In this document: positions 24,535 through 34,816 of the stretch, one piece after another | Layout: each line of letters starts with the position of its first letter | Position numbering within the stretch: position 1 is the stretch's first letter | Translations under genes and position numbers: made by a program | Assembly (NCBI GenBank): GCA_963575745.1 | Contig: CAUYUJ010018542.1 | Coordinates: forward strand, 10,001 to 74,000 | Direction of reading: 5' to 3' | Length of the DNA stretch: 64,000 nucleotides | Source: Prorocentrum cordatum | Taxonomy: Eukaryota > Sar > Dinophyceae > Prorocentrales > Prorocentraceae | The notes under the pieces: model-generated | Told to the model about the DNA's origin: nothing | The model's input: the letters and a program-made list of their open reading frames with translations, nothing else | The model's database searches: none

Positions 24535-24790
24535 GGGAACAAAGGGGGGGGCATGGGGGACAGGGGGGGGGGCACGGGGGGCCACGGTCGGGCAGGGGGG
24601 GGGCACGGTCGGCCGGTCGGAATTAGCAGAAGGAGAGCACGGGCGCGCGGGGAGGATGCACGGGGGTCCACGGTCGGACAGGGGAGGAGGGGCACGGTCG
24701 GTCGGTCGGAATAATCAGATGGGGAGCGCGGGAGGACGGGGGGATACGGGGGGCCACAGTCGGGCAAGGTGGGGGGCACGGTCGGTCACG
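24535..24790 (+). repeat. G-rich CGGTCGGTCGG array, second block
   Basis: Three units of the 21985-22600 array. It follows the 85-bp array as the first block follows the 89-bp array, suggesting duplication of a two-part module. It runs directly into the CA-rich array at 24790. Confidence 0.9.
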
Positions 24791-25760
24791 GACACATCCC
24801 AGCACCGAACACACCGAAGCAGTACACCGATACATCGCAGCACGCATACCAGCACACCCAGGGGGGCCGCGGCCAGCACGTACCGCATGACATCACAGCA
24901 CGCCCATACATCCCAGCACACCCAGCACACATTCCAGCACACGGAGGCAGCATACATCCCAGCACGCCGAATGAGTACACCGACGCAGGCCAGCACCGAG
25001 CACACCGAAACACACATCCCAGCACACCCAGGGGGGCCACGGCCAACACATATCAGAGCACACCGAGGCAGAACACCGACACATCGCAGCACGCATCCCA
25101 GCACACCCATTGGGGGCCACGGCCAGCACAGATCGTAGCACATCACACACCGCACGCCCATACATCCCAGCACACCCAGCACCCATTCCAGCACATATCC
25201 CAGCACACGGGGGGCAGCACACACCCCAACACACCGAAAGAGTACACCGACACAGGCCAGCACCGAGCACACCGAGCACACATCCCAGCACACCCAGGGG
25301 GGACACGGCCAACACATATCGCAGCACACCACGGCAAACACTCATTCCAGCATACGGAGGCAGCACAACCAATCACACACCTTGGCACACCTCCACACAT
25401 GCTTGCACCACCCATTCACATCCATGGGTGCCACGGCCAGCACAGATCGCAGCACACCGAGGCCATCACACATTCCAGGACACGGAGGCAGCACACAGCC
25501 ATCACACATCTCGGCACACCTCCACACATCCCAACACCCCCAGCGCACATCCGAGTACGATCACACATCTCAGCACACCGATCCCAACACACCGAGGCAG
25601 TACACGGACACATCCCAGCACCGAGAACACCGAGGCAGTATCCCATCACCGAACGAGCACAACGAGGCAGTACACCGACACATCCCAGCACGCAGGCTGG
25701 CCCAGCACACCGAGGCAATCACGCATCCAAGCACACAGAGCCCAACACATATGCCAGGCA
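24790..25760. repeat. CACATCCCAGCACACC higher-order array
   Basis: About 1 kb built from CACATCCCAGCACACC, GAGGCAGTACACCGACACA and GGGGGCCACGGCCAGCACA in a longer-range pattern: the GGGGGCCACGGCCA-type phrase recurs about every 170-180 bases at first. It reads as His/Thr/Pro-rich peptide forward and Cys/Val-rich peptide in reverse. No gene called. Confidence 0.9.
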
Positions 25761-25819
25761 CGGTCGGCTGGTCGAAAGAATGCAGTGCGAGATCACACAA
25801 GTAGGTATGATAATACATG

Positions 25820-26660
25820 TAAGCCTGACGGGACAAGAACGGAAAGCCCCCGCGTTAGTCCAATGGGCTTGGTGGGCGAAGAAGAAAAAGACAACGAAGG
25901 CGAGGGCGACGAGGAGGCGATGACGAGGACGACGCGGAGAACGTGAGGATAGCGAGGAGGAGTATGAAGACAGGAATCAGGAAGATAAGCACAATGGCGC
26001 AACGGAGAGAACGAAGGCGAGCACGAGGAGAAATGCGGAGGACAATGACGACGACGACGGCGACAACGGAGGTACGAGGCAAGTGGGGAAGGACGTTGAA
26101 TCAGGAGAGGGTCCTGGTGACCTCATCGGGATACCCTGGGGGCATCTGGCGCCGCGCGGGGTTGTCTTGGGGCCTGTTGGGGGCTGCGTGGGGGCCTCTT
26201 GGGTCCTCTTGTGCGCATTCTGGGGTCTTCGTGGGCTGTCTGGGCGCGTCTTGGGATTAATTGGGAGCGCTATCGGGTCGTTTCGGCGCCTTCTTGGGCC
26301 GTCTTGGGGATCTCTTGGGCCGTTTGGGGGCCTCCTGGGGCGCTCTCGGGAGTCTCTTGGGGCCCTCTTGGCCCGTCTTGGGCTCTCCTGAGCCGTATGG
26401 GGGCCCCCCATCGAGCGCGGTCTCTTGGGGCCCTCTTGGGGCGCTCTTGGGCGCTCTAGGGGCCCTTCGGGGCGTTTGCTGGGCATCCTTTGGGCCGTTC
26501 GAAACCCCCTGTGATCGACCCCAAAAACGACGTCGATTTGGAGCCCCCTCTCGGGCCGATTTGTTAAGGATATCCCGGGCGAAGCTGCAATGTTTCTGTG
26601 ACCTTTCCTGGCATGAACGCGAAGCGCGTGAAAGGGAAGAGTTGCGCAATAACTTTCATC
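25820..26660 (+). repeat. Mosaic family 3, copy 1
   Basis: Order: GGACAAGAACGG and GGCGAAGAAGAAAAAG header, an ACGAGGA/GACGA-rich stretch (about 25900-26080), then a CTTGGGGCC / TCTTGGGCCG array (about 26110-26480), and finally AAGGATATCCCGGGCGAAG (about 26566), a version of the dispersed GGATGTCTCGAGCGAA motif. The same order in the same orientation occurs at 41410-42500. Confidence 0.75.
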
Positions 26661-26932
26661 GTCATCGCGATCAACTGTAATGTCGGTGAGCTCTCCGAAC
26701 GCTCACAACGGATGCGCCCCCCCCCCCCCCCGGAACGTTCACAAGCATTTTCCTGAATATCCTTCCCACCCCTCCGCATGAGGATGACGACGGCGAAGAC
26801 GACGACCGAGGGGCGAGGGTGGGATGGGTGGATGGACAGCGCCTTGAAAGGTCGAGAGGTGACAGCACCAAAAGCATGTGGGGGGATCGACCCGAGTTAA
26901 ACCGCCCCAGAGGCCCTTGCCTCTTCTTTAGC
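26661..26932. other. 3' flank of the LINE-like element; no gene recognised
   Basis: Lies beyond the stop codon of the retrotransposon's last ORF on the minus strand, so it may include its 3' untranslated tail. A run of 16 C at about 26716 is the only striking feature. No poly(A) or simple tail could be seen on the element's strand. Confidence 0.5.
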
Positions 26933-27500
26933 TTAAATCCTGGCAGCAAGGGCCGCCATACGCTGCTCATACGAGGGGGCCGAGGGAGAGTCCGAAAACG
27001 CTCGCGGGGCTGAGGTAGCACACAGCTCGGGCTTATCGTTCGTATCACAAGCAACATCTACGTGTGCTACAGGCAACGCCTTGTCCAGCACTTCTCGAAT
27101 CTTTGTGTTAGGGCCAAGCCCCCGCCTAAAACGGCTGAGGACATCCAGTCCCTTACGCGTAGGCTTGCCACAGACCTCAGCGAGCTCCACGGCTCTCCTT
27201 TGAGACCAACCCCCGCATTTAAAACACAGAATCTGCTGCTCTCTACAGGGCCCCAGGACAGCCTCCGACCGCGGAGCCTCAAGAGCCGAGCCCGACACGG
27301 CGACAAGCTGATGCCCCAGGGGATCACGCAGCAGCTTCTGGAGAGCAGGAGGCGGACCCCTGCAACCGAACATGGGCCCATCGGGTCGATCACACACCGT
27401 CCAACAATACCTGCATTGCATCCCAAGTTCGGTTCTCCTCCAGAGGTGCCAGGTCTTCTGCTGGCGGCTTCTCCCCTGGATGTTGAAAGCGGCCCTCTTC
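26933..27500 (-). pseudogene. ORF2 3' end: Cys-rich putative zinc-binding tail
   Basis: The protein-like part begins near 27500, in a frame different from the RNase H segment, so a frameshift lies near 27440-27500. It holds WHLWRRTELGMQCRYCWTVC (a CxxC pair), a second CFKC pair and a Cys 15 residues later, then GLDVLSRFRRGLGPNT. The end is AALAARI plus TAA. Cys pairs downstream of RNase H are common in LINE ORF2 proteins and are thought to help bind RNA or DNA; here that is inferred from position. The exact join with the upstream frame is not resolved. Confidence 0.7.
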
Positions 27501-28184
27501 AAACGCACTTCGTTTTTTACACGGGGGTAACAGTGCAGCAGCAAGATTTATGAACACACCAGCTCGCTTCTGATGCAAATCTACACGGTCCAAAAACGTG
27601 GGCAGGGGCAGCGGGTGGCCCTCGAGGGCCTTCTTTGCGTGCTGGTCCACAGACGGATTCGCAAACCCAAACCTACGATCTTCGCCTTCTAACTCCTCGA
27701 GAGCAGACAACGCACGATGGGCAAAACGCCTCGCACAAGCATATTTATTAGAACCAGCACATTGCTTCCAAAGAGGCCTCTGGGTCTGACAAATCACAGC
27801 TTTACAATCCAGGGCCGGGGCAGTGGGATGATCAGCTACCTGCCCGACTAGGGCCGCCCCCGCATGTTCCGCCATCACAGGGGTTTGGGGGAGACCACCA
27901 GGCACAATGCCCCTGAGGACGGCGAAGAGAGACCCAGTGCCTGGCTCCATGAGCGCGATCGCCCACGAAGCTCGATGGAGACAGCGAAGGGCCTGCTTCG
28001 CGCAGCTCCCGTCCGACGCCATCTCCAGTTGCACAGCGTCTCCTGCGAGCGCCGCAAGATCCTCAGGCTGCATATTCAAATCGGTTCCTGCGCCGTCAAC
28101 GGTGTCACAATGGGAGTGCGGGGCGGGATGGGGGCACATCATCATCAGAGAGCGTGAGAAGCCCACGAGTGAACGCAGGATCAT
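27390..28184 (-). pseudogene. ORF2 segment: RNase H domain
   Basis: The frame contains the four acidic RNase H landmarks in order: Asp58 in MASDGSC, Glu106 in VMAEHAG, Asp126 in ALDCKAV and Asp180 in NPSVDQHAKKA (numbering from 28184). This matches RNase HI as found in LINE ORF2, which removes template RNA. It is out of frame with the preceding segment: in the overlap at about 28105-28140 the run of C and G bases offers slippage-prone sites. The catalytic residues look intact even though the reading frame is not. The frame's last 40 or so codons overlap the Cys-rich segment and are probably not native. Confidence 0.85.
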
Positions 28185-28653
28185 CGCTGTGTGCCCCCTC
28201 CTCTAAAATTTCCGACGGGATCTCAAGTGCTCGTCGCGCCTCCAAAACCTCTGGTCGCTCACAGGCGCACAGCCTATGGTGCAACGTGTCACGCTGGCCG
28301 CGCACACACATGCCATCGGCTAAGTAACCAGCATCGCACGCACGAGCCTCAGTCCAAATCGCATCCGTGGCGCAGGACAGAAGGGGGAACTGTTGCTGGC
28401 GAGTGTGATGCTTACTGCGCGTACACATGCAATTGCGCACAAGGTCGAGCGTAGCACGCGTGCCCTGCACCTGTCCAAGTCTGCGTGCAAAACGAAACTC
28501 AGCCTCTCGTTGCAAACCTTCTCTCAGAAGGTCGAGGAGGAGGCGAGGCGGGGTCTTACTTAAACCTACAATGCACCCCCAATGGTCTATCCACTGCGTC
28601 CCTGACACCACTTTCCAGCCAGCACGGCGAGCCGATAACGTGGCGCGAGACAA
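28105..28653 (-). pseudogene. ORF2 segment: post-RT connector
   Basis: Carries WKVVSGTQWIDHWGCIVGL, a Leu-rich helix (PPRLLLDLLREGLQREAEF) and CDAGYLADGMCVRGQRDTLH HRLCACE, typical of the region between thumb and RNase H. It is one frame away from the reverse transcriptase segment; the switch lies at about 28600-28650, where both frames are open. The role is connector or thumb, inferred from position; no catalytic motif is expected. Confidence 0.75.
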
Positions 28654-30358
28654 GGGGCCACGGCTGGATCTCCAATCGCCAGCGTCGCTGGCCTTGGCCT
28701 GCCCAAAGTTGGAACAGCTCCTGGAAGGGAATCAGGGATCGAGTGGGATTGACCTGGGAATCCCACAGCATTCGACACCACTGACGGGCAGGCCCAACTG
28801 CTGCTCGAGTGTCCCACTCTCCATACAGCACCAGCTTTGCAGTCGCACTTGCCCCTCCATGAGAGGGGGGCAACCTTCGAGCTCGCGTCCTTCGCACAGT
28901 GTTAAGCTCAGCTTCCGAGAACCCTAAGACCTCAGACCCGTACGACGACGCAGGAGCAACGCCCGTGCGAAGGACCTGAGACAAACCTTTCTTTGCATCC
29001 TTTCTGTGAGCTCTAGACTTAAACCTGCCAGTCTTTTCTACTCCCAGCGTCATTCCCCAGAGGCGGGACCACTGTTTTACACGCGCACGGGCAGACGAAC
29101 GCTTAGCACCAGCACTGTCATCAACTCCGAGATAAGTGACTGAGTGCTTCACGACCTTGGGCTCGACCCCTAGGCCTCGCACCACATCCCGTGCAAGTGG
29201 AACCTCGCTGGCGACAACGGCGACCTTATCATTGATCACCGCGTTGATCTGCTTACTCGCGTGATAAAAAGCACGGCCTGCAGAGATGGCAAGTTGCACT
29301 GCGCTCTCTCTCTGGGAGCTGGATATCTGCATGCCCGAGTCGCATATATAAGACGTGAAACGAACAAGAGGAGGCTGACTTGCAACAAGCTCATCAAACG
29401 CTTTAACTGCATGCACCTTGATGCTGGTATCATTGAAGCAATCCCCAGCGGGTAAACCGAAATCAGCGTGGGCGACCCCGTCAGAGCGATGCTGCCTGAG
29501 GCGCAACACCCGAGGAGCCCTCCACACATTGAAAACGAGTTTCAAAAATGCCGTGGGTACCTTGAATTCGAGAAACTTGCCCCGAAGCTCGAGAAGGGGG
29601 ATCGTCTCATAGTGCTTACTACAATCTGCAATTAGGAGTGCACTGAAGCGGTTGGAGGTCACATCGGCCTCCGCTCTCGCCGCTTGTGCCCACGCACAAT
29701 CCACCGAACTCCTCCCCCGACTCGCCCCCCAGTGCCCACGCTCAACCTCCTCCAATAAGGCACCTAGCATAGGCCGCTGCAGCCTCTGCCAGATGCGGTG
29801 CATGCCGCTATAAAGTACGATTAACCTGTGTCCGGCCGATGGTTTCGGCAACATGGGCATTAGCACCCACAACAGCTGTTTGGGCAAGAGGCCCATCGCC
29901 TCGCAGCACTGCCACAAACCTGCTAAAATATCTAAGCCTTCATCATCGAGTAGCAAGAAATGCCGTGGATGAAACTGATCCAAGGACCTAGCCGTCGTGT
30001 CGGAAAAGCTATGAATAACTCTGCGTACTCCCCCAGGATCGGCCCGAGGAAAGCTGGACCGATCTGGGATCCATGCACTCGGTGGGGTGGCGGTCGCTCG
30101 CCAGAGCTTGCGATAGACCTGCAGCTCGTGCTGCGCTACACTATGGGGGTCAGCGCTGGGGCCTTTAGGATCGTGGACAACCGTAGGGGAAACAACGCTC
30201 CGAACCTTCGTGACCCTGTGAAGGCCCCGCGCACCTCCCATGCTGGCGGACTTGCACCAATCACTCCAGCTGGTCTGGATTTCTTTTGATGCACCTTTTA
30301 CAGCTACTGACGCGCCCTCAGAGATATCTTCAAGAAACTGCTCAACCTCTTCCCGCAA
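28556..30358 (-). pseudogene. ORF2 segment: reverse transcriptase domain
   Basis: A 600-codon open stretch. It has MLPKPSAGHRLIVLYSGMHR (fingers, residues about 169-188), motif A LLIADCSKHYE with Asp245, motif B GLPAGDCFNDTSIK (301 on) and motif C at 337-340, where YICD replaces the usual Y-x-D-D. Losing the first Asp of motif C should abolish polymerase activity. TYLGVDD further on fits the primer-grip region. The segment starts without an ATG because it follows a frame change at a run of seven A (plus strand about 30356-30362). It would copy the element's RNA at the nicked target in an active relative. Confidence 0.9.
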
Positions 30359-32093
30359 AAAAACCCTGACACAACATGATTCGCGCCTGCTTAACCGAGT
30401 TGTCTAACCGAGCGCTCAGACCGAGCCATGGGTAGTCGGAATCCCTAAAAACAGTTAACTCGGCTAGCATAGCATTCTGATTGGCATCATTCAGATCATC
30501 TAAATCCGCTAGCTGGCCTAGGTGCTGGACTCCGTTACGAAACCACTGCCACCCGTCCGCTACTAAACACTTCTCACTGTCATCAGGCACAGGGTATTCA
30601 ACATTGACCCAGCGCGGTGCAACTTGGCGCCCAAACGTCCCGAAGCTATCCTGCGCGCCCCCAGTGCACGAGCTGATGTGCCGTGCAGTGATCTGGGCAA
30701 ACTTGCCCCAACTCGTACTTAAAAGATGATGCACCACCCCTGGATCAGCCTTCATTTCCACACAGCGCTCAACCAACCCCCTCACAGGACCCCAGTCAGG
30801 TGGCTTGGGACGAGGGCCGATCGGGGGGGGGGAGATTGAAAGAGAAGGCGCAACGGTGTACACTAGATGCTGCACTCTGAAACCCTGACTTGCAATAGCT
30901 AGTTGCACGGGTCTATGGGGTCTGATCGGCCAACTCGTATCAACTTTAACATGTTTATATGCGCGCATGCACGGGTCATTTAAACCAAAATAATCGATGA
31001 TCGAACTACCTGTTCCACCTCGGCACGCGCACAGCTTAGTGGATACTAGCGTGAGACCCGCAAAAGAACAGAAACCTGAATCCTCAACTTCATCTGGTGA
31101 CACATTCCAGCCGCCGCCTACTATGCACGGGCCTTCAACACTCTCTACAACTGCACCTGCTGCTGCCGTAAGCTTTACATTATTGCCCTGAGGGCCTATG
31201 CTTGGTTACAGGTACATATTGACTAAGTGGGGAGTGGGCCATCCTGGGATGTCAAGCTGCACATGCTGCACGCGGTGCTCACATACTTGATGCATGCCGA
31301 GTTGGGGCGCACGCACTCCGCACCCACTGCGCACAAAACCAGCTACTCCAGCACTGGGCACATTACCTGCTGACGGACATGGGGGCAACGCCATCATGCT
31401 CCACCCTCGTACTTGTGCCCAACTCTGAATGGCTTCAACCTGGTCAGCCACATGGCCGAACTCTTGCACAATCACTACTAACGCTCGAGTCGCCGTGAGT
31501 CGCTTCTTGAGTGTGCCCTTACCACCGCTACAATTAAAACTCTCAATCACATGTTCACCGCTGTCGTTGCCCATCGCAGGCGGTGCTGATGGCAGCAGAA
31601 ACCCGTTGCCATCATACTTCCTGCGCAGAGGAGCAAAAGCGCCAGCACCTGGGCGCGTGCGCGTCGCATCAGCGCCCTCAGAAGTCGGTCTAACAGGGGA
31701 GGCGCCACCTGCACTCTCACCCTTGCCGCCAGGAGGAAGCAGCGCACCTTCAGCTGCCACGCCTCGGTCTGGCCGCTCGCGATCCCCAGCAGCACGCTCA
31801 ATCGGACTAACAGGGGATGTACCACCTGCACGCTCACCCTTGCCGCCAAGACGTGGAGCCGCACCATCAGCTGCCACCTCTCGGCCTGGCCGCTCGCGAA
31901 CCTCAGCGGCACCCGCAGAAGTCGGACTTGCAGGGGAGGTGCCGCCTGCACGCTCGCCCTTGCCGCCAGGATGTAGAGCCTCACCTTCAGCTGCCACATC
32001 TTTGGTCCTCGAGGTTTGAAAGAGATGTGAGTGACCTCCTACCCCCTCCAATCTGGATCGTCCATCATGCGCAGCGAGATGCTCGTCACCCAT
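30342..32093 (-). pseudogene. ORF2 start: Pro/Gly-rich linker repeats and EEP endonuclease
   Basis: The ATG at 32093 overlaps the ORF1 stop by eight bases. About 130 residues of linker contain three 39-40-residue repeats starting GGKGERAGGTSP (117-120-bp DNA repeats at about 31690-32000). An exonuclease/endonuclease/phosphatase-type domain follows: ALVVIVQEFGHV with the catalytic Glu, VPSAGVAGFVRSG, LDIPGWPTPHLVNMYL, an in-frame TAA at 31208-31206, then in the same frame GPCIVGGGWNVSPDEVEDSG, GTGSSIIDYFGLND and PIRPHRPVQLAI with the terminal His. The usual GGDWN has become GGGWN, losing a catalytic Asp. This domain nicks target DNA in active elements. Confidence 0.85.
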
Positions 32094-33282
32094 GCCGCGC
32101 TCTCTTCCAAACGTAGAGCTCCTCCAGCTTGGCAGTGAAGGCTTCGAATCTTGAGCAGCTGGACCAAAGGCTAAGCCGCTCCTCGCTGGACAACTCGCTG
32201 AGCTCAGTGTTGCGTTTGGCTCGCCCTGCATCTGCGCCGACAGCTCCTGCTGCTGCAGCACCATTGTCAGAGGCTCCACCACCTGTGTTAGCCCTTGTAG
32301 CATCAATGCCAGTACCGTCGCCCATGCTGACGTCAGGGGCAGTCTCCTTCGGCATGGCGCGGATGTGAGCCTGCAACTTCTCCCAGAGCGGACTTGCCAG
32401 GAAGTCCTCTGCCTCAGGGTTCTCCATCTTGAAATTGTCGATGTCTTGAAGCAGCACTGAGCCAGGGACGGGCTTGCACTCTCCATCGGAATTCTCCTCT
32501 TTCGGCGACGCCAGCGCCGCCGTCCTGTCAAACTCCGTCTGCAGGACCGCCAGATGCACCTTCTTCGCTTCCAACGTCTGCTCGGGCTCCTCGATCGAAA
32601 CGCGCAGCTTCTCAGACTAATCTTTCTTGTCGGCCAAATCCTTCGACATCGTTGCGGTCGCAGCCTTCGCTTTGCTGAGATCCTGTGCAGCACGACGACG
32701 CGCTGTCTGAGGTGGCCGCATCTGCTTCTGCTGTGTGCGCAGCGTCGGGAGCTTGGTCTCCATGCTGCACCGTATATCTTTGAACTCCTCATGCGCTCCC
32801 ATCGTCTTGATAGAGGCCTCCAGCTCTTGGGTTTGAACGGCAACTTTAGCTCGTCGTCCTTCATCCGTGTCTGGTTCAGCCTCAGCAGTTTTGCTCGTCC
32901 GGCCCTGGGCCTCACGCTGCCATGGAGGTGTCGGAGGGGGCTCCGTAGTCGACGTGGTACTCTTCGAGAGCGATGCAATGAGGGAGTCCAGCTTCTTCTC
33001 CATCGCACTGAGCTTATCTCCCTTGCCACCGCCTTTATCTTTCGGTTGGGCACGCCATTTTCCTTTACCATTGCCTTTGCCTCCGCTCCGCTCCAGCTGC
33101 TGCATGGCAACCTTGTGGGCAGTGAAGGCTCGCGCTCGAATATGTGCGGGCGCCGAGCGCCCGCACTCACACTTGATCCTGGACGCCCAGTTATGCAGGC
33201 GGGTGCACGAGCCACACGCCCACTCTGGCTTCCTCGGGCCCAGCAAGACATCCCAGTCCTTGTCATCGAGGGCTGGGGCCAT
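32086..33282 (-). pseudogene. ORF1 (gag-like) with RanBP2-type zinc finger
   Basis: The ATG at 33282 starts MAPALDDKDWDVLLGPRKP. A zinc finger follows (residues about 21-43: W-A-C-x2-C-x4-N-x6-C-x-C), close to the RanBP2 pattern, although the last pair is CxC where CxxC is usual. Next are a Gly/Lys-rich basic stretch (GGKGNGKGKW) and a long charged region likely to form coiled coil. An in-frame TAG (32619-32617) interrupts it; the same frame continues to the TGA at 32088-32086. About 398 codons in all. By analogy ORF1 packages element RNA. The ORF2 ATG lies in ATGGGTGA at the stop, an overlap that in a live relative could couple translation. Confidence 0.8.
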
Positions 33283-33444
33283 CCGATGACCTCTCTTCTC
33301 ACACGTATGCCAAAACGGCTTGCTCGCTCCAACAAGAGCTCACAGACCGCCTGAAAGCTGGCCGAGGCAGCCAGGCCTCTGGAAGGGGCTGCCCTTCCAC
33401 CTCGGCCTCGAGCCTCGGGGGTCGGGACGGGAGGTAAGCTCCGT

Positions 33445-33466
33445 CTCCAGCCAAAATGGCTACGGA
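33445..33466 (-). other. Spliced-leader (DinoSL) relic at the element's 5' end
   Basis: On the minus strand the first 18 bases, TCCGTAGCCATTTTGGCT, match the DinoSL exactly and the last four differ at two positions (GGAG for CAAG). It stands 162 bases before the ORF1 ATG, on the coding strand. The established reading of such relics is that a trans-spliced mRNA was reverse-transcribed back into the genome. Confidence 0.9.
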
Positions 33467-33860
33467 GGGACGAGGGTGGGAGGCGGGGGAAAAGCAGGAG
33501 GAGGAGCAGCAGCAGCAGACGCAGAAGACGGAGAAGAGGGTGAGGAGGGGAGGGGGGAGAGGACGAGGAACAGGGGAGCATGAGCAGGAGGACGAGGAAA
33601 AGGGAGCCGACGAGGAGGAGGAGAAAGGAGAAGGGTGGAAAAAACAGGAGGGGGAGGAGGAAGAGGAGGAGGAGGAGGGAGGGGATGGGGACAAGCTAGG
33701 TGCGCTCGCGTCATATCTGACGTCCTACCCCTCCCTCCCATCCCTTACCATGGCGCGGATTTTCTCTATCCGCGGACGCGTGTCGTAGCGGACCTGTGGC
33801 TCCGTGCGCGCGTGCGTAGTGGGTGGTGGTGCACGTGCGTGCGTGCGTGCGTGTGTGCGT
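33467..33860. other. Purine-rich flank upstream of the retrotransposon; no gene recognised
   Basis: GGA/GAGG-rich sequence (33475-33690), then mixed sequence with a GTGCGTGCGTGCGTG run at about 33832-33860. No coding family seen. Confidence 0.6.
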
Positions 33861-34080
33861 GGTTGTCGTGGTGGTGGTGTTGGTGGTGGTGGTGGTGGTG
33901 GTGGTGGTGGTGGTGGTGGTGGTGGTGGTGGTGGTGGTGATGGTGGTGGTAGTGGTGCTGGTGGTGGTGGTGGTGCTGGTGGTGGTGGTGTTGGTACTGG
34001 TGCTGGTGCTGGTGGTGGTTGTGGTGGTGGTGGTGGTGGTGGTGGTGGTGGTGGTGGTGGTGGTGGTGGTGGCGGTGCGG
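33861..34080. repeat. TGG triplet array
   Basis: (TGG)n with CTGG and TTGG interruptions, about 220 bp, flanked by GC-rich sequence. Confidence 0.95.
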
Positions 34081-34429
34081 CGCGGTGGTGGCGGGCGGAT
34101 GGGCGCGCGAGAAAAAGGCCCGCGCTGGGGCGAGAACGCCATCCTGAACGACGGAGGCCAAACACCGATCCGAAAATGAGGCCCACGCTGCAGCGGGAGC
34201 ACGATTCGGAACGATTCGGGAGCAAAAATGAGGCCGGCGCCTCAACGAGAGCAGCACTTTGGGAAAAAATGACGCCGGCGCCTCAGCGAGAGTCGTTTCC
34301 CGGGATTTCCCGGGCATCCTGTGTGTAAAAAACAGTACGCGGAGGGTGCGCGGCCATCACCCGGACGCCATCAGGGGAAGAGGGAAAGTATTTTCATATT
34401 GAGTGATTGTGGAGAAGGAAGAACAGAAA
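34081..34429. other. No gene recognised; short AAATGA..GCC repeats
   Basis: Three loose units (AAAATGAGGCCCACGCTGCA, AAAAATGAGGCCGGCGCCTC, AAAAATGACGCCGGCGCCTC) at about 34173-34290, then mixed sequence. GGAGGCGCCGG-like palindromic bases occur in two of them. No gene seen. Confidence 0.6.
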
Positions 34430-34784
34430 AAACAGGAAGAGGAGGCGGAGGAGAAGGAGAAGGAGGAGGGAGTGGAGGAGGAGGAAGAGGAGAAGGACCA
34501 GTGTAAACCCCCCACGGGCCATTAACGATGTTTGAATAAACCCTCCCTCCAAGCTCCATCGTAGGCGGCCCGTACAACGTACCATTACAATTGAGGGGAC
34601 CGCCTCATGGGAAGACTTGAAGACCCTGAAGCATGCCAAAACATTAGTTTCGGGATTCCAAGGCCACGAAGAAACCTGACAGTTGCGTCTTGGCAATCCT
34701 GAATCGTACCAGAACGCCATTCCCGGGACTTCAATACAACGGATGGGGGTAACTCTTGCGGAAGCATCGTCCCGAACTCTGTAA

Positions 34785-34816
<32 letters not shown>

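Larger units (their letters stand above)
26933..33466 (-). mobile_element. Decayed LINE-like retrotransposon carrying a spliced-leader 5' end
   Basis: About 6.5 kb on the minus strand with the usual order: SL relic (33466-33445), 162-base leader, ORF1 with a RanBP2-like zinc finger (33282-32086), then ORF2 with EEP endonuclease, reverse transcriptase, RNase H and a Cys-rich tail down to 26933. It is dead as written: one in-frame stop in ORF1, one in the endonuclease, at least four frame changes in ORF2 (near 30356, 28630, 28120 and 27470), and altered catalytic residues in both the endonuclease (GGGWN) and the reverse transcriptase (YICD). It differs from a truncated insertion in keeping its 5' end. 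Similar elements are a known feature of dinoflagellate genomes; the exact family is not assigned. Confidence 0.9.

Noticed and set aside
32094-33581. Upstream extension of the endonuclease frame to 33581
   Set aside because: This stretch is antisense-like, Arg/Ser-rich and overlaps ORF1 and the SL leader. The ATG at 32093 is the natural ORF2 start.
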